A stretch of DNA of 64,000 bases from Legionella steelei (GTDB lineage: Bacteria > Pseudomonadota > Gammaproteobacteria > Legionellales > Legionellaceae). This document shows, piece by piece, positions 18,796 to 26,069 of the stretch. The notes under the pieces were generated by a model that was not told the origin of the DNA, ran no database searches, and saw only the letters and a list, made by a program, of their open reading frames with translations. Numbering within the stretch: position 1 is the stretch's first letter; each line of letters opens with the position of its first letter. The stretch lies in NCBI RefSeq assembly GCF_001468005.1, contig NZ_LNYY01000021.1, forward strand, positions 806,637-870,636, read 5' to 3'. The translations under genes and the position numbers were made by a program.

Positions 18796-19071
18796 TTAAG
18801 GGCAATAAATTGTATCAATTACTTCTTCGAGATCGGCATTACTCGGATCATTTAAATCAAAGTTGCCATGAAGCTCTTCACCTGCTGAACTGATGTAGCA
18901 CTTTTCAAAAAATCTTGATATCACTGCATTTTGTCTTCGAAGTACGAGTGATGGGAGGATTTCATCGGGATTAGGTAATAGAACCAAATGATTTTCTGAT
19001 AAATCACCTGTACTTGTTTGGCCTCTGGTCACGAACAACGTTTTTGTATCTCTATCAAAAAATTTGGGCAT
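18796..19071 (-). CDS. Hypothetical protein, 91 aa
   Basis: Not recognised. ATG 19071 is preceded by ggag with 6-nt spacing, which is much better than a possible TTG at 19146, so I use it. The product starts MPKFFDRDTKTLFVTRGQ, is soluble and acidic toward its C-terminus (DLNDPSNADLEEVIDTIYCP), and has no signal peptide. A terminator hairpin follows the stop. The gene is likely transcribed alone or with the upstream RibD-like gene (gap 115 nt). Confidence 0.65.
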   Translation of the reverse strand: MPKFFDRDTKTLFVTRGQTSTGDLSENHLVLLPNPDEILPSLVLRRQNAVISRFFEKCYISSAGEELHGNFDLNDPSNADLEEVIDTIYCP

Positions 19072-19186
19072 GCGAATCTCCAGATGGATGAGTTGGTGAT
19101 TACATACAACAATTTCAGTTGAACTTATAGTGCCGATTAAGCTCAATCAACTTTTGTACACGAATGTGATTACCCCGTCAACTGCA

Positions 19187-19765
19187 TTAAGTTGAATGCG
19201 TTTTATTATGCAAATAATTGGGGTCTGGAAGACGATATTTTAATTGTACAATACCACAGCCAATATTCTTTGTATCCAAAAGCTCCAGTTCGACATCATT
19301 TTTTAGAGGGCCAAATAATGACCTGCCAGAACCGAGTAAAACGGGAATTAATGTAATGGTTAATTCATTAATGAGGCGCTCTGCAATGAACCTTTGAATG
19401 GTGAGTCCTCCATCAATGTAAAGGTGTTTCATTCCTTTTTTTACTAAGCGTTGCACGAGGGCAGTGGGCGTTTCAGACGATGAGGTAACGTAGTTTTGTA
19501 AGTGCTGAGGAATATTTATTGCTGTACTACTCATGACAATTACTGGAAGTGTTCCATATGGCCATTCAGCAAATGATAGGATTTGTTCAAAGGAATGCCT
19601 GCCCATGACCAATCCATCAACTGTCGAAATAAAGGCCTTATAACCACCATCCTCACCTTCAGGGACAATGGAGTTAACTTTCATCAGCCAATCAATAGAG
19701 CCGTCGTTTCGAGCAATAAATCCATCGACACTGGTAGCAATAAATACGGAACATTTGATGGACAT
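19187..19765 (-). CDS. RibD C-terminal/dihydrofolate reductase-like protein
   Basis: A 192-aa member of the RibD_C/DHFR-fold family, as in YyaP/YwjB-type reductases. The N-terminus CSVFIATSVDGFIARNDGSI, the VMGRHSFEQIL segment and GLTIQRFIAERLINELTIT near residue 120 are standard for it. It is a probable NADPH-dependent reductase of unknown substrate, not the essential folA or the ribD of riboflavin synthesis. It lies between an unknown small gene and a purine permease in an accessory stretch, all on the minus strand. Confidence 0.85.
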   Translation of the reverse strand: MSIKCSVFIATSVDGFIARNDGSIDWLMKVNSIVPEGEDGGYKAFISTVDGLVMGRHSFEQILSFAEWPYGTLPVIVMSSTAINIPQHLQNYVTSSSETPTALVQRLVKKGMKHLYIDGGLTIQRFIAERLINELTITLIPVLLGSGRSLFGPLKNDVELELLDTKNIGCGIVQLKYRLPDPNYLHNKTHST

Positions 19766-19826
19766 TGTAGAATATCCTTGTGATTAATTTTGCAAAATAT
19801 GCAGTAAAAAACGGATTCAATTCTGT

Positions 19827-21107
19827 TTAACTAACCAGAAAGAATATTACAAAAACAATGCTTAATATGCAGAGTAAAAAATTAATTTTTTGCCGTGTTA
19901 ATAGTTTCAACAAAGTATAAAGAATAATACCGCCGCCAATCCCATCCGCAATAGATGCAGTAAAGGGGATCATCATAATTGTAACCATGCAGGGTGCTGT
20001 TTCACTAATATCATTTAATTTCATATCAGTAAGGTGTTTCATCATACAACATGCGACATAAAGAAGAGCGGGACCTACAGCAAAATTAGGGATCATTCGC
20101 GCTAAAGGTGAGAAAAATAACATGAGAATAAAACCGAGAGCAATGACGATTGCGGTAATACCACCACGTCCACCCGCTTCAATACCTGCCGCTGATTCAA
20201 TATAAGGAGATGTACTTGCTGAGCCCAATAATCCCGCTACAGCTGAAGCTGCTGCATCCGCTATTAAGCAGTTACTCAGACGTTTCCCATAGTTTTTTTG
20301 TTGTTTGAATACTGATGGATTCAATAATCCGATCAATGTACCTGTTGCATCAAATACAGCAATTAAAAAAAAGGTGAAAGTGGCTTTTATGGCAAGCGCA
20401 GTATTTAGACCAGAAAAATCAAGTTTTAAAAAAGTAGCTTGCATGGAAGGGGGCATGGAAATTAATCCCTGCCAGGTGGACAAGCCCATTAACAAACTTA
20501 AAGCGGTAATACTCAGTATCCCAAGAATAATAGCTCCTGGTATTTGAAAATAATCCAAAGTCAGAATGAGAAGAAAACCTAAGAAAAATAATCCTGCTTC
20601 AGGCCGATTGATTTCACCTAGACGCATTAAATTATGGTTATCCGCTATAATAATTTGATTATTTTGTAAGGTAATTAACGCAATGAGCAGACTAATCCCT
20701 ATCAAGATAGCAATTTGTAAATTATAGGGGATTGCTTCAATTAAAAGACGTCGCAGGCTGGTGAGCGACATAAAAAAGAATAAGACGCCCGAAAGAAAAA
20801 CAATAGCTAAAGCCTGCTCCCAACGTATACCCATTCCTTGTACGACCGTGTAGGAAAAGAAGATATTTAAAGCCATACCCGGAGCAATACCGATGGGGGT
20901 GTTAGCAAAGAGGCCTGCGAGTAAACAGGCAAAAGCAGTAATAAGACAAGTAGCTGTAAATACTGCACCTTGATCCATCCCTGCATCATGCAGAATACTT
21001 GGGTTAATAAAGGCAATATACACCATTGTTAAAAAAGTGGTGATCCCTGCAATGATTTCAGTTCTTAGTGTCGTGTCTTTAAGAAAATAGGATTTTAACC
21101 GCTCCAT
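19827..21107 (-). CDS. NCS2 family guanine/hypoxanthine-type permease (AzgA-like)
   Basis: Proton-coupled purine uptake at the inner membrane. The 426-aa protein has about 12-14 membrane segments. Its N-terminus LRTEIIAGITTFLTMVYIAF, NTPIGIAPGMALNIFFSY and SASTSPYIESAAGIEAGGRG are characteristic of the AzgA subgroup (GhxP, AdeP). Whether it prefers guanine, hypoxanthine or adenine cannot be told. The 213-nt gap ahead of its start holds the promoter; I see no purine riboswitch core in it. Confidence 0.92.
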   Translation of the reverse strand: MERLKSYFLKDTTLRTEIIAGITTFLTMVYIAFINPSILHDAGMDQGAVFTATCLITAFACLLAGLFANTPIGIAPGMALNIFFSYTVVQGMGIRWEQALAIVFLSGVLFFFMSLTSLRRLLIEAIPYNLQIAILIGISLLIALITLQNNQIIIADNHNLMRLGEINRPEAGLFFLGFLLILTLDYFQIPGAIILGILSITALSLLMGLSTWQGLISMPPSMQATFLKLDFSGLNTALAIKATFTFFLIAVFDATGTLIGLLNPSVFKQQKNYGKRLSNCLIADAAASAVAGLLGSASTSPYIESAAGIEAGGRGGITAIVIALGFILMLFFSPLARMIPNFAVGPALLYVACCMMKHLTDMKLNDISETAPCMVTIMMIPFTASIADGIGGGIILYTLLKLLTRQKINFLLCILSIVFVIFFLVS

Positions 21108-21320
21108 AGTGTTTTATACTCTTATTTAAAAGTGAATTTAAAGACACTGGTTATCGCAATGTCATTAGTGAGTGATTTCTACTAAACATAACAAAAATTC
21201 AGTTTAAAGTATCTAGGGCTTGTTGTAATTTATATGCAAAAAACGCATCTTGAAAGCCTCACTGAAAACAATGAAGCAATGTTTCGCTAATCATCTTTTG
21301 CGTTTGTTTGCATAGACATT

Positions 21321-23042
21321 TTATTTAGTAGATGACGTCAACTTTTTTATCATGCGATAGTTTGTAAACATTGTGCCACGCAGTTCTTTAGTTTGTTTTG
21401 CTTTCGTAATGTACCCGCGACGCTCAAAAAATGGTTTAGCAGTGATACTGACATCTGAAAAGAGTGTAACAATTCCTAAGGTAATTGCTTTATGTTCACG
21501 TGCTTCTAATAATGCTTTTCCGATTCCTTGATTTTGATAGTCTTTATGAACATACCCTCGATTGAGATGGCCATTTTCTTCTAAGTCTGCAAATCCAATG
21601 ATTTTATTATTTTCTAGAGCAATAGCTACAAAGGTGTAGTTTTTAGTAAGAGATTTTTGCCACTCGAACACATTCGGATTTTTAGGTGCCCATGCGTCAA
21701 GTTGCTCTTGGGTATAATCGGTGCAGTTAATATTGTGGACTGTATCATAAAAGAGTTGGCAGATTTCTTGTGTGTCGTTTGCTTCAAAAGCTCTAATATA
21801 AAATTTTTGATCTAGTGTCCTAAAGGCAGGATAAAACTCTAGGGGTTTTGCATCAGCCCAGAGTTTGTTCATTTCACAGAGTATATTCTCCGCCATTTGT
21901 TTTAAATGGGGTAATAAGTTAGTTTTGGATGCAACATGAATAAATGCCTGTAAACGTGATAAAACTCTCGGCCTTACCCAATTTTCTTTGATATCCCATA
22001 ATGAGTTTTGAGGAGTAGGCCCTGAAGGGCCTACTCTGTCTTTTTCCAGAGTCGAATTAAGAAAGTGGAGGGTTTGTTGCAATAACCAGAAACCACAGGC
22101 CTCAGTATAGGCTTTAGCATAAGCTAAATCATCAGATGCTGCGGGAATAGTTCGTTTGAGTTCTTCTCGATAAATCATTTCAAGAGGGGCTATGACCTCC
22201 TCGGGTATGGCTTTGGCACACCAACACGTAGGCATGCTCATTCTAAGATAAGTTCCATCCAATAGGGCATTGCGTACAAAGGCCCATTCAAAATCAATGA
22301 GTTGCAAATCACGTGTTTCTTCGTGGTCAAAAACATTATCCGGGCAAATATCCCCATGAGTTAAAACAGTAAATGGACCTGGTGTGAGTAACGACTCAAT
22401 CAGTGCAGTGGACTCATTAATGCATTCAGTTGTTAAAGTCAGATTGAGTTTTTTATTAATTGTGTGCAATTTTTCGAGTAAATCTGTACGAGTGAACTCC
22501 AAATCCTCTTGCAATGTTTCCGCACTCCCATGAATTTTATTTAGAATGGCTTCATACAGTTCTGTTTTAGCAAAACTTGCTGCATGGAAGCTCCCTAATG
22601 CGTGCATGAAGCGACCTAAAGCCCGAATCGCTTTATCACGGTAGGGGAGTGTCAATGCATCAACCAAACTTATATGTGGTGCTCCTAAATCTTCGATGAG
22701 AATAAATCGATACTCTTTATCACCGCCATAAAAGCGTGGGACATTATGCATGCTTTGATGAATTTCGTTTGCAAACTCAAGACCAGCCCAATCGCGGGCA
22801 AATCGTGCGTATGCCTCTTTATCATCGGCTTCTGATTCTTCAGGTAATGATTGTTTGAAAATAATGCTTTGGGGAATAGAGCTCAATGTACTTTGGAGCA
22901 TAATTCGTAACACAACATTTCGGCGCTCTGGCTCGCTTAAAAACTTTAAAGAAACAATTTCAACTTCTACTTTAAAAAGTTGTTGTAGTATTTGAGTAAC
23001 CTTTTCCAGTATCACTGGATTGATTGTTTGTTGTGTACCCAT
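21321..23042 (-). CDS. Fusion of APH-type phosphotransferase and GNAT acetyltransferase
   Basis: The 573-aa protein has two enzyme folds. Residues about 30-330 are an aminoglycoside/choline-kinase-like phosphotransferase with the catalytic motif HGDICPDN (229-236) and the metal-binding LIDFEW (D250). Residues about 412-570 are a GNAT acetyltransferase with the acetyl-CoA loop VHKDYQNQGIGKALLEA. The nearest well-known two-domain enzymes of this sort carry the acetyltransferase first (AAC(6')-APH(2'')); here the order is reversed. The substrate is unknown: drug modification or a cell metabolite are both possible. It is followed 12 nt after by... upstream 12 nt lies another GNAT gene (23055-23588), so they are co-transcribed. 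An odd perfect hairpin lies within the gene at 22013-22036. Confidence 0.8.
   Translation of the reverse strand: MGTQQTINPVILEKVTQILQQLFKVEVEIVSLKFLSEPERRNVVLRIMLQSTLSSIPQSIIFKQSLPEESEADDKEAYARFARDWAGLEFANEIHQSMHNVPRFYGGDKEYRFILIEDLGAPHISLVDALTLPYRDKAIRALGRFMHALGSFHAASFAKTELYEAILNKIHGSAETLQEDLEFTRTDLLEKLHTINKKLNLTLTTECINESTALIESLLTPGPFTVLTHGDICPDNVFDHEETRDLQLIDFEWAFVRNALLDGTYLRMSMPTCWCAKAIPEEVIAPLEMIYREELKRTIPAASDDLAYAKAYTEACGFWLLQQTLHFLNSTLEKDRVGPSGPTPQNSLWDIKENWVRPRVLSRLQAFIHVASKTNLLPHLKQMAENILCEMNKLWADAKPLEFYPAFRTLDQKFYIRAFEANDTQEICQLFYDTVHNINCTDYTQEQLDAWAPKNPNVFEWQKSLTKNYTFVAIALENNKIIGFADLEENGHLNRGYVHKDYQNQGIGKALLEAREHKAITLGIVTLFSDVSITAKPFFERRGYITKAKQTKELRGTMFTNYRMIKKLTSSTK
22013..22036 (+). 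repeat. Perfect terminator-like hairpin inside a coding region
   Basis: gagtaggccc-tgaa-gggcctactc is a perfect 10-bp stem with a 4-nt loop, followed on the plus strand by tgtcttttt. It lies in the linker-coding part of the fusion gene (residues near 336-344), on the strand opposite to the gene, so it would terminate antisense transcripts if it worked. Confidence 0.6.
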
Positions 23043-23054
23043 ATTATTTAAGCC

Positions 23055-23588
23055 TTAGCGTAACGTTTTCAGCAGGATCAGATAATCTTTATCTTCACTA
23101 TATTCAGTGTGTTCAAATCCGGCTTTTTCATAACAGTGAATTGCTTGGTAATTATTAATTGCAGGATCAACGACAACAGCACGAAACGTGTTAGGTAGAT
23201 TCTCTGTAAAAATATCCAACATGTGTTTGCCTAATCCTTTACCGCGATTATCGCCTGCTGCAATAAAGAGATCCACTCCTGCCAATTCATTCGGTTGATA
23301 CTTTTGAAATAAAGCATTCTTGGTATGTGAAATACCTTCAGGGAGATGATCTTTGAAACAATAATATTGAATAAAGCCTATTGCTTGTTTATCCAAGTAA
23401 ACAATAAAACTAGGAACATTATCTTGACCATAAATTCTTGGTAAGTACTTCTTCGTTACCATGTCAAGGGACCAAACCATACCTCGAGCATACCATCGAT
23501 TAATGTTCGGCTCCTGAAACCAGTGGTAAAGAAGGTTGATATCCTGTTCATGTAATGGTTTAAAATTGAAGGAGCTTTGATGATTCAT
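23055..23588 (-). CDS. AAC(6')-like GNAT N-acetyltransferase
   Basis: A 177-aa GNAT protein. FKPLHEQDINLLYHWFQEPNINRWY and GVDLFIAAGDNRGKGLGKHMLD resemble the aminoglycoside 6'-N-acetyltransferase group that includes AAC(6')-Ib-type enzymes. Resistance activity is possible but is not shown by sequence alone. It precedes the phosphotransferase-acetyltransferase fusion by 12 nt and follows the TfoX-like gene by 7 nt, so the three form an operon. Confidence 0.8.
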   Translation of the reverse strand: MNHQSSFNFKPLHEQDINLLYHWFQEPNINRWYARGMVWSLDMVTKKYLPRIYGQDNVPSFIVYLDKQAIGFIQYYCFKDHLPEGISHTKNALFQKYQPNELAGVDLFIAAGDNRGKGLGKHMLDIFTENLPNTFRAVVVDPAINNYQAIHCYEKAGFEHTEYSEDKDYLILLKTLR

Positions 23589-23595
23589 AGGGATA

Positions 23596-23928
23596 TTACT
23601 TTTTAATAGTTTTTTTCTTCTTAGGCATGGGTACTTCGGATGCCGTAATTTGAAAGAGATGAGTCAACCATTCATTTTCATCCCATAATTCAGCTGAGAT
23701 GAATAAATAGGGCTTTGCACCTGGATAGGGAATGCCTTCAATGTAGTTATTAATAAATGTTTTACCCGCATGAGTGGGTTTAACAAATAATTGATCATCA
23801 CAAACTAAAGCAATGACTTTGTTGTCGCAATAAATGGCATACTCACCAAACATTTTTTTCGCATATACGATTCCTGCTGTTGCAGTTTGGTCAATGATAA
23901 AATCAACGGTACTTTGTTTGGAGGCCAT
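23596..23928 (-). CDS. TfoX N-terminal domain protein
   Basis: The 110-aa product matches the TfoX/Sxy N-terminal domain: KKMFGEYAIYCDNKVIALVCDDQLFVK and GAKPYLFIS are typical. It lacks the C-terminal domain of the competence regulator Sxy/TfoX. Such single-domain proteins are common and of unclear function, so a role in competence should not be assumed. It is the first gene of a three-gene operon with two acetyltransferase genes. The C-terminus is strongly basic (PKKKKTIKK). Confidence 0.85.
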   Translation of the reverse strand: MASKQSTVDFIIDQTATAGIVYAKKMFGEYAIYCDNKVIALVCDDQLFVKPTHAGKTFINNYIEGIPYPGAKPYLFISAELWDENEWLTHLFQITASEVPMPKKKKTIKK

Positions 23929-24085
23929 GACTCATTCCTGTGCTTATCTCGTTTTACAATGATGCCAGATATTTGATGTTGCTACTACAAAATCTAAGCT
24001 TACTGGTAGTCAAAAAAATAGCCTGGGTGAAGGCTTATGGATAGAGACGGATTGAGGAAATCCTCCAAATGCAAATGGCTAAAGT

Positions 24086-24301
24086 TTAAGAGATAGGTAT
24101 CCTTAGAATATTTATGGGGAGGTCCGGGACGGATCCCTGTATAAAAGAAACAGATTGGCGTTTATCACTACAATAAATGGTTGGCTTATTATTTGCGAGT
24201 GGGGTTTTTCTAAGAGCCTTATCAGATAGAATCGTTGTAAATAAGCTTTCGTGGTCCAGCTGCTTTCCACAGTGGCAAGTAGGTTGGGTATTTTGACCCA
24301 A
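24086..24301 (-). other. Doubtful 71-codon reading frame, possible gene remnant
   Basis: An open frame whose ATG lies inside the hairpin ggttgggt-attttg-acccaacc (24282-24303). The product (MGQNTQPTCHCGKQLDHESL...) has two Cys (CHC) and no recognised domain. No good ribosome site is seen. Upstream, at about 24018-24035, a scrap of family A (tagcctgggtgaaggctta) occurs. This looks more like decayed DNA than a working gene; I list it so the 23929-24350 gap is explained. Confidence 0.25.
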
Positions 24302-24303
24302 CC
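24278..24303. repeat. Short repeat, left copy (direct repeat flanking an acyltransferase gene)
   Basis: aagtaggttgggtattttgacccaacc contains an 8-bp stem and recurs at 25417-25442 in the same orientation with a few differences. The two copies bracket the gene at 24351-25367. Confidence 0.6.
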
Positions 24304-24350
24304 ATCGATGGTGAGTTTAGATTTGAGGTCGCGGCTACTACTTAACTAGC

Positions 24351-25367
24351 TCAGTGACTCGCGTTCATTGATGTTAAAGCAGTTTTTTCCAGTTCGGCTC
24401 TTTCTGTTTCTAAAGTTGCGAGCTCCTTGACTAAGCCATCACGTTTGAGTTTTTTAGCCCAAATTAGGTGATGCGTTTTATCAGAAATATCAACAACTTC
24501 TTTTTCAATAGCACGAATTTGTTTCACAGTAAGGTTCTCTGGACGACGGTAGAATGCATAAAGTTGCATACAGATCTTCTCAATTTTCTCCACCTCACTT
24601 AGGTTTTCACTACCAGGCTTGGTGTGGAAATCAATGACACAACACTCGGTGACGCGTACGTTGTTCATATGAAGAAAAGATCCTAATGCACGATAAATAG
24701 AGTTGTTACGAATAAATACAGGAATGAGCGGGTTATCCACACTCCAGAAACCATCTAGTCGAAGAACACGAATAGCTGCATTATTCTTCACTGCAAGCTT
24801 GGCTGCTCCGTCATAGACTCTGTGTGGCTCTTGGCCTATTTTTGCAAGATTACCTTGAGGGAAGAGTGCTAAGCAGCCTTTTTCTCTAAGTATTTGCCCA
24901 GCTTTTTCTAGTGCTTCGGCATTAGCCGATCGCCCATCACTACTTTTACTTGCTTTAGATTTTATTGTTATCGCTTGAAACATATCCAGAAAAGTACGGA
25001 CTCCGGGTATCTTATCATAGTCATCTGTGGCAAAAACATGAGGTGGTATGCCTTCCATTTTTGAGGCAACAACAGCTCCGTCCACTAGACCAGTTCGATG
25101 TGGTCCTACTGCAATGATTTGACCTTCATAGTCGGTAATCTTTATATCGTCGCTTTTGGTATGCAACAAGTCCGTCGTAGTCTTTATTAAACCGGATATT
25201 ATACGAGCAGAGCGGCTTTCATAGTTAAGGCGATTACGAGACTCAAAGTATCTTGCAAGTAAATACGTGAGTGTAGCGAGCGCAAAAAGTAGGTACAAAA
25301 GATTATAAGCACTCGATGAAGTGTCATTATCATTATGTAGATCTAAATGAGAACCAAGTCCAGGCAT
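24351..25367 (-). CDS. PlsC-like lysophospholipid acyltransferase family protein, atypical
   Basis: The 338-aa protein has one N-terminal membrane segment (about 21-40) and an acyltransferase domain: GPHRTGLVDGAVV (88-100) and FPQGN (169-173) correspond to the family's NHxxxxD and FPEGT motifs. Both differ from consensus: the His90-Asp96 spacing is one residue longer than usual, and Glu is Gln in the second. The C-terminal 40 residues are charged, with a glutamate-rich ETERAELEK ahead of TALTSMNASH, like the E-block signal of Dot/Icm effectors. It could modify membrane lipids in the bacterium, or be a translocated effector; this is inference. It is flanked by a direct repeat and lies next to a tRNA gene. 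Confidence 0.65.
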   Translation of the reverse strand: MPGLGSHLDLHNDNDTSSSAYNLLYLLFALATLTYLLARYFESRNRLNYESRSARIISGLIKTTTDLLHTKSDDIKITDYEGQIIAVGPHRTGLVDGAVVASKMEGIPPHVFATDDYDKIPGVRTFLDMFQAITIKSKASKSSDGRSANAEALEKAGQILREKGCLALFPQGNLAKIGQEPHRVYDGAAKLAVKNNAAIRVLRLDGFWSVDNPLIPVFIRNNSIYRALGSFLHMNNVRVTECCVIDFHTKPGSENLSEVEKIEKICMQLYAFYRRPENLTVKQIRAIEKEVVDISDKTHHLIWAKKLKRDGLVKELATLETERAELEKTALTSMNASH

Positions 25368-25416
25368 GTTTATTACTCCTTTAATAACTATATATCAGCC
25401 AGAAGATTGCATTTTA

Positions 25417-25442
25417 AGTAGGTTGAGTTATTTTGACCCAAC
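25417..25442. repeat. Short repeat, right copy
   Basis: aagtaggttgagttattttgacccaac matches 24278-24303 except for few bases. It lies 50 nt upstream of the start of the acyltransferase gene, between it and the tRNA. Confidence 0.6.
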
Positions 25443-25566
25443 ATTTTATCTTATATATCTTGTTGCAGAGTTTCAACAGTTACAGAGTTGGTGTTAGGCG
25501 CTTTTTCTTTAAAGGTGTTTCCCAAGATTGGGAAGATGCATGTTTTCGGGATAAATTTGATTTTGA

Positions 25567-25643
25567 TGGTGGCTATGGGTGGACTCGAACCACCGACCTC
25601 AGCATTATGAGTGCCGCGCTCTAACCGGCTGAGCTACATAGCC
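25567..25643 (-). tRNA. tRNA-Met (CAT), elongator
   Basis: Read on the minus strand: acceptor GGCTATG pairs with CATAGCC, followed by A and an encoded CCA. The D-arm is TAGCTCAGCCGGTTAGAGC, the anticodon loop is ctCATaa, and the T-loop is GGTTCGAGTCC. It closely resembles the E. coli elongator tRNA-Met (GGCTACGTAGCTCAG...). A G-C start with full acceptor pairing rules out the initiator type. Its 3' end faces the accessory genes at lower coordinates. Confidence 0.95.
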
Positions 25644-25857
25644 ACAAGAGGCGTGATTTTGTCGTTTTAATGGAAAGTTGTCAAGTCTGTTAATCTATTT
25701 TTTTTGATTTTTTTCTGATTATAAGTAAAGTGGGCTTTTATCGTGCTTTTTTATAATTTTTTTATACAACCCATTAAGACAAAAGGGCTAGCCCAAGTGT
25801 TGTGCCTGGGGCGGGATTGTAGGCGTTAGGTAATTCGTTGACAAAACTAAATAACCG

Positions 25858-26012
25858 TAGGCTGGACTGCTAAGCCCTGCATTAACAACACCAATATCTT
25901 TCTTAAGAACAATGGATAAGTATTTGTTAATTGGTCTTACAGAGATGGATTTTGTGAATAGACATTTTGGAGAATTAATTCAGCGCGTGCTGGGCTTAAC
26001 AGCCCAGCCTAC
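25858..26012. repeat. MITE-like unit with 24-bp inverted ends
   Basis: gtaggctggactgctaagcc at 25858 and ggcttaacagcccagcctac ending at 26012 are inverted copies with 21 of 24 positions alike, enclosing about 107 bp without a gene. The structure suits a small non-autonomous element or a paired palindromic repeat. No clear target-site duplication is seen. Confidence 0.6.
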
Positions 26013-26022
26013 ACTTGCTGAC

Positions 26023-26056
26023 GTAGCCGGATTATGTTGCGCTAATCCGGGGCTAC
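26023..26056. repeat. Hairpin downstream of degQ
   Basis: gtagccggatta-tgttgcgc-taatccggggctac forms a stem of 12 bp with one extra base in the right arm. It lies 13 nt after the degQ stop and may help end its transcript. A similar tail (ttaatccgggctac) is present at 38700-38713. Confidence 0.65.
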
Positions 26057-26069
26057 AAAGTACTTAAAA

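Larger units (their letters stand above)
25644..26069. other. Intergenic region tRNA-Met to degQ with inverted-repeat elements
   Basis: No convincing gene. It holds a 155-bp MITE-like unit (25858-26012) and a separate hairpin (26023-26056), both described as repeats. The T-rich stretch at 25690-25760 is otherwise featureless. Confidence 0.6.

Noticed and set aside
21108-21320. Purine riboswitch ahead of the AzgA-like permease
   Set aside because: I could not find the conserved three-way junction core or loop sequences.
23055-23588. Firm naming as an aminoglycoside resistance gene
   Set aside because: Family likeness is visible, but resistance cannot be inferred from sequence by eye.
25433-25624. 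63-codon plus-strand frame
   Set aside because: It overlaps the tRNA-Met gene and a flanking repeat; no ribosome site or recognisable product.
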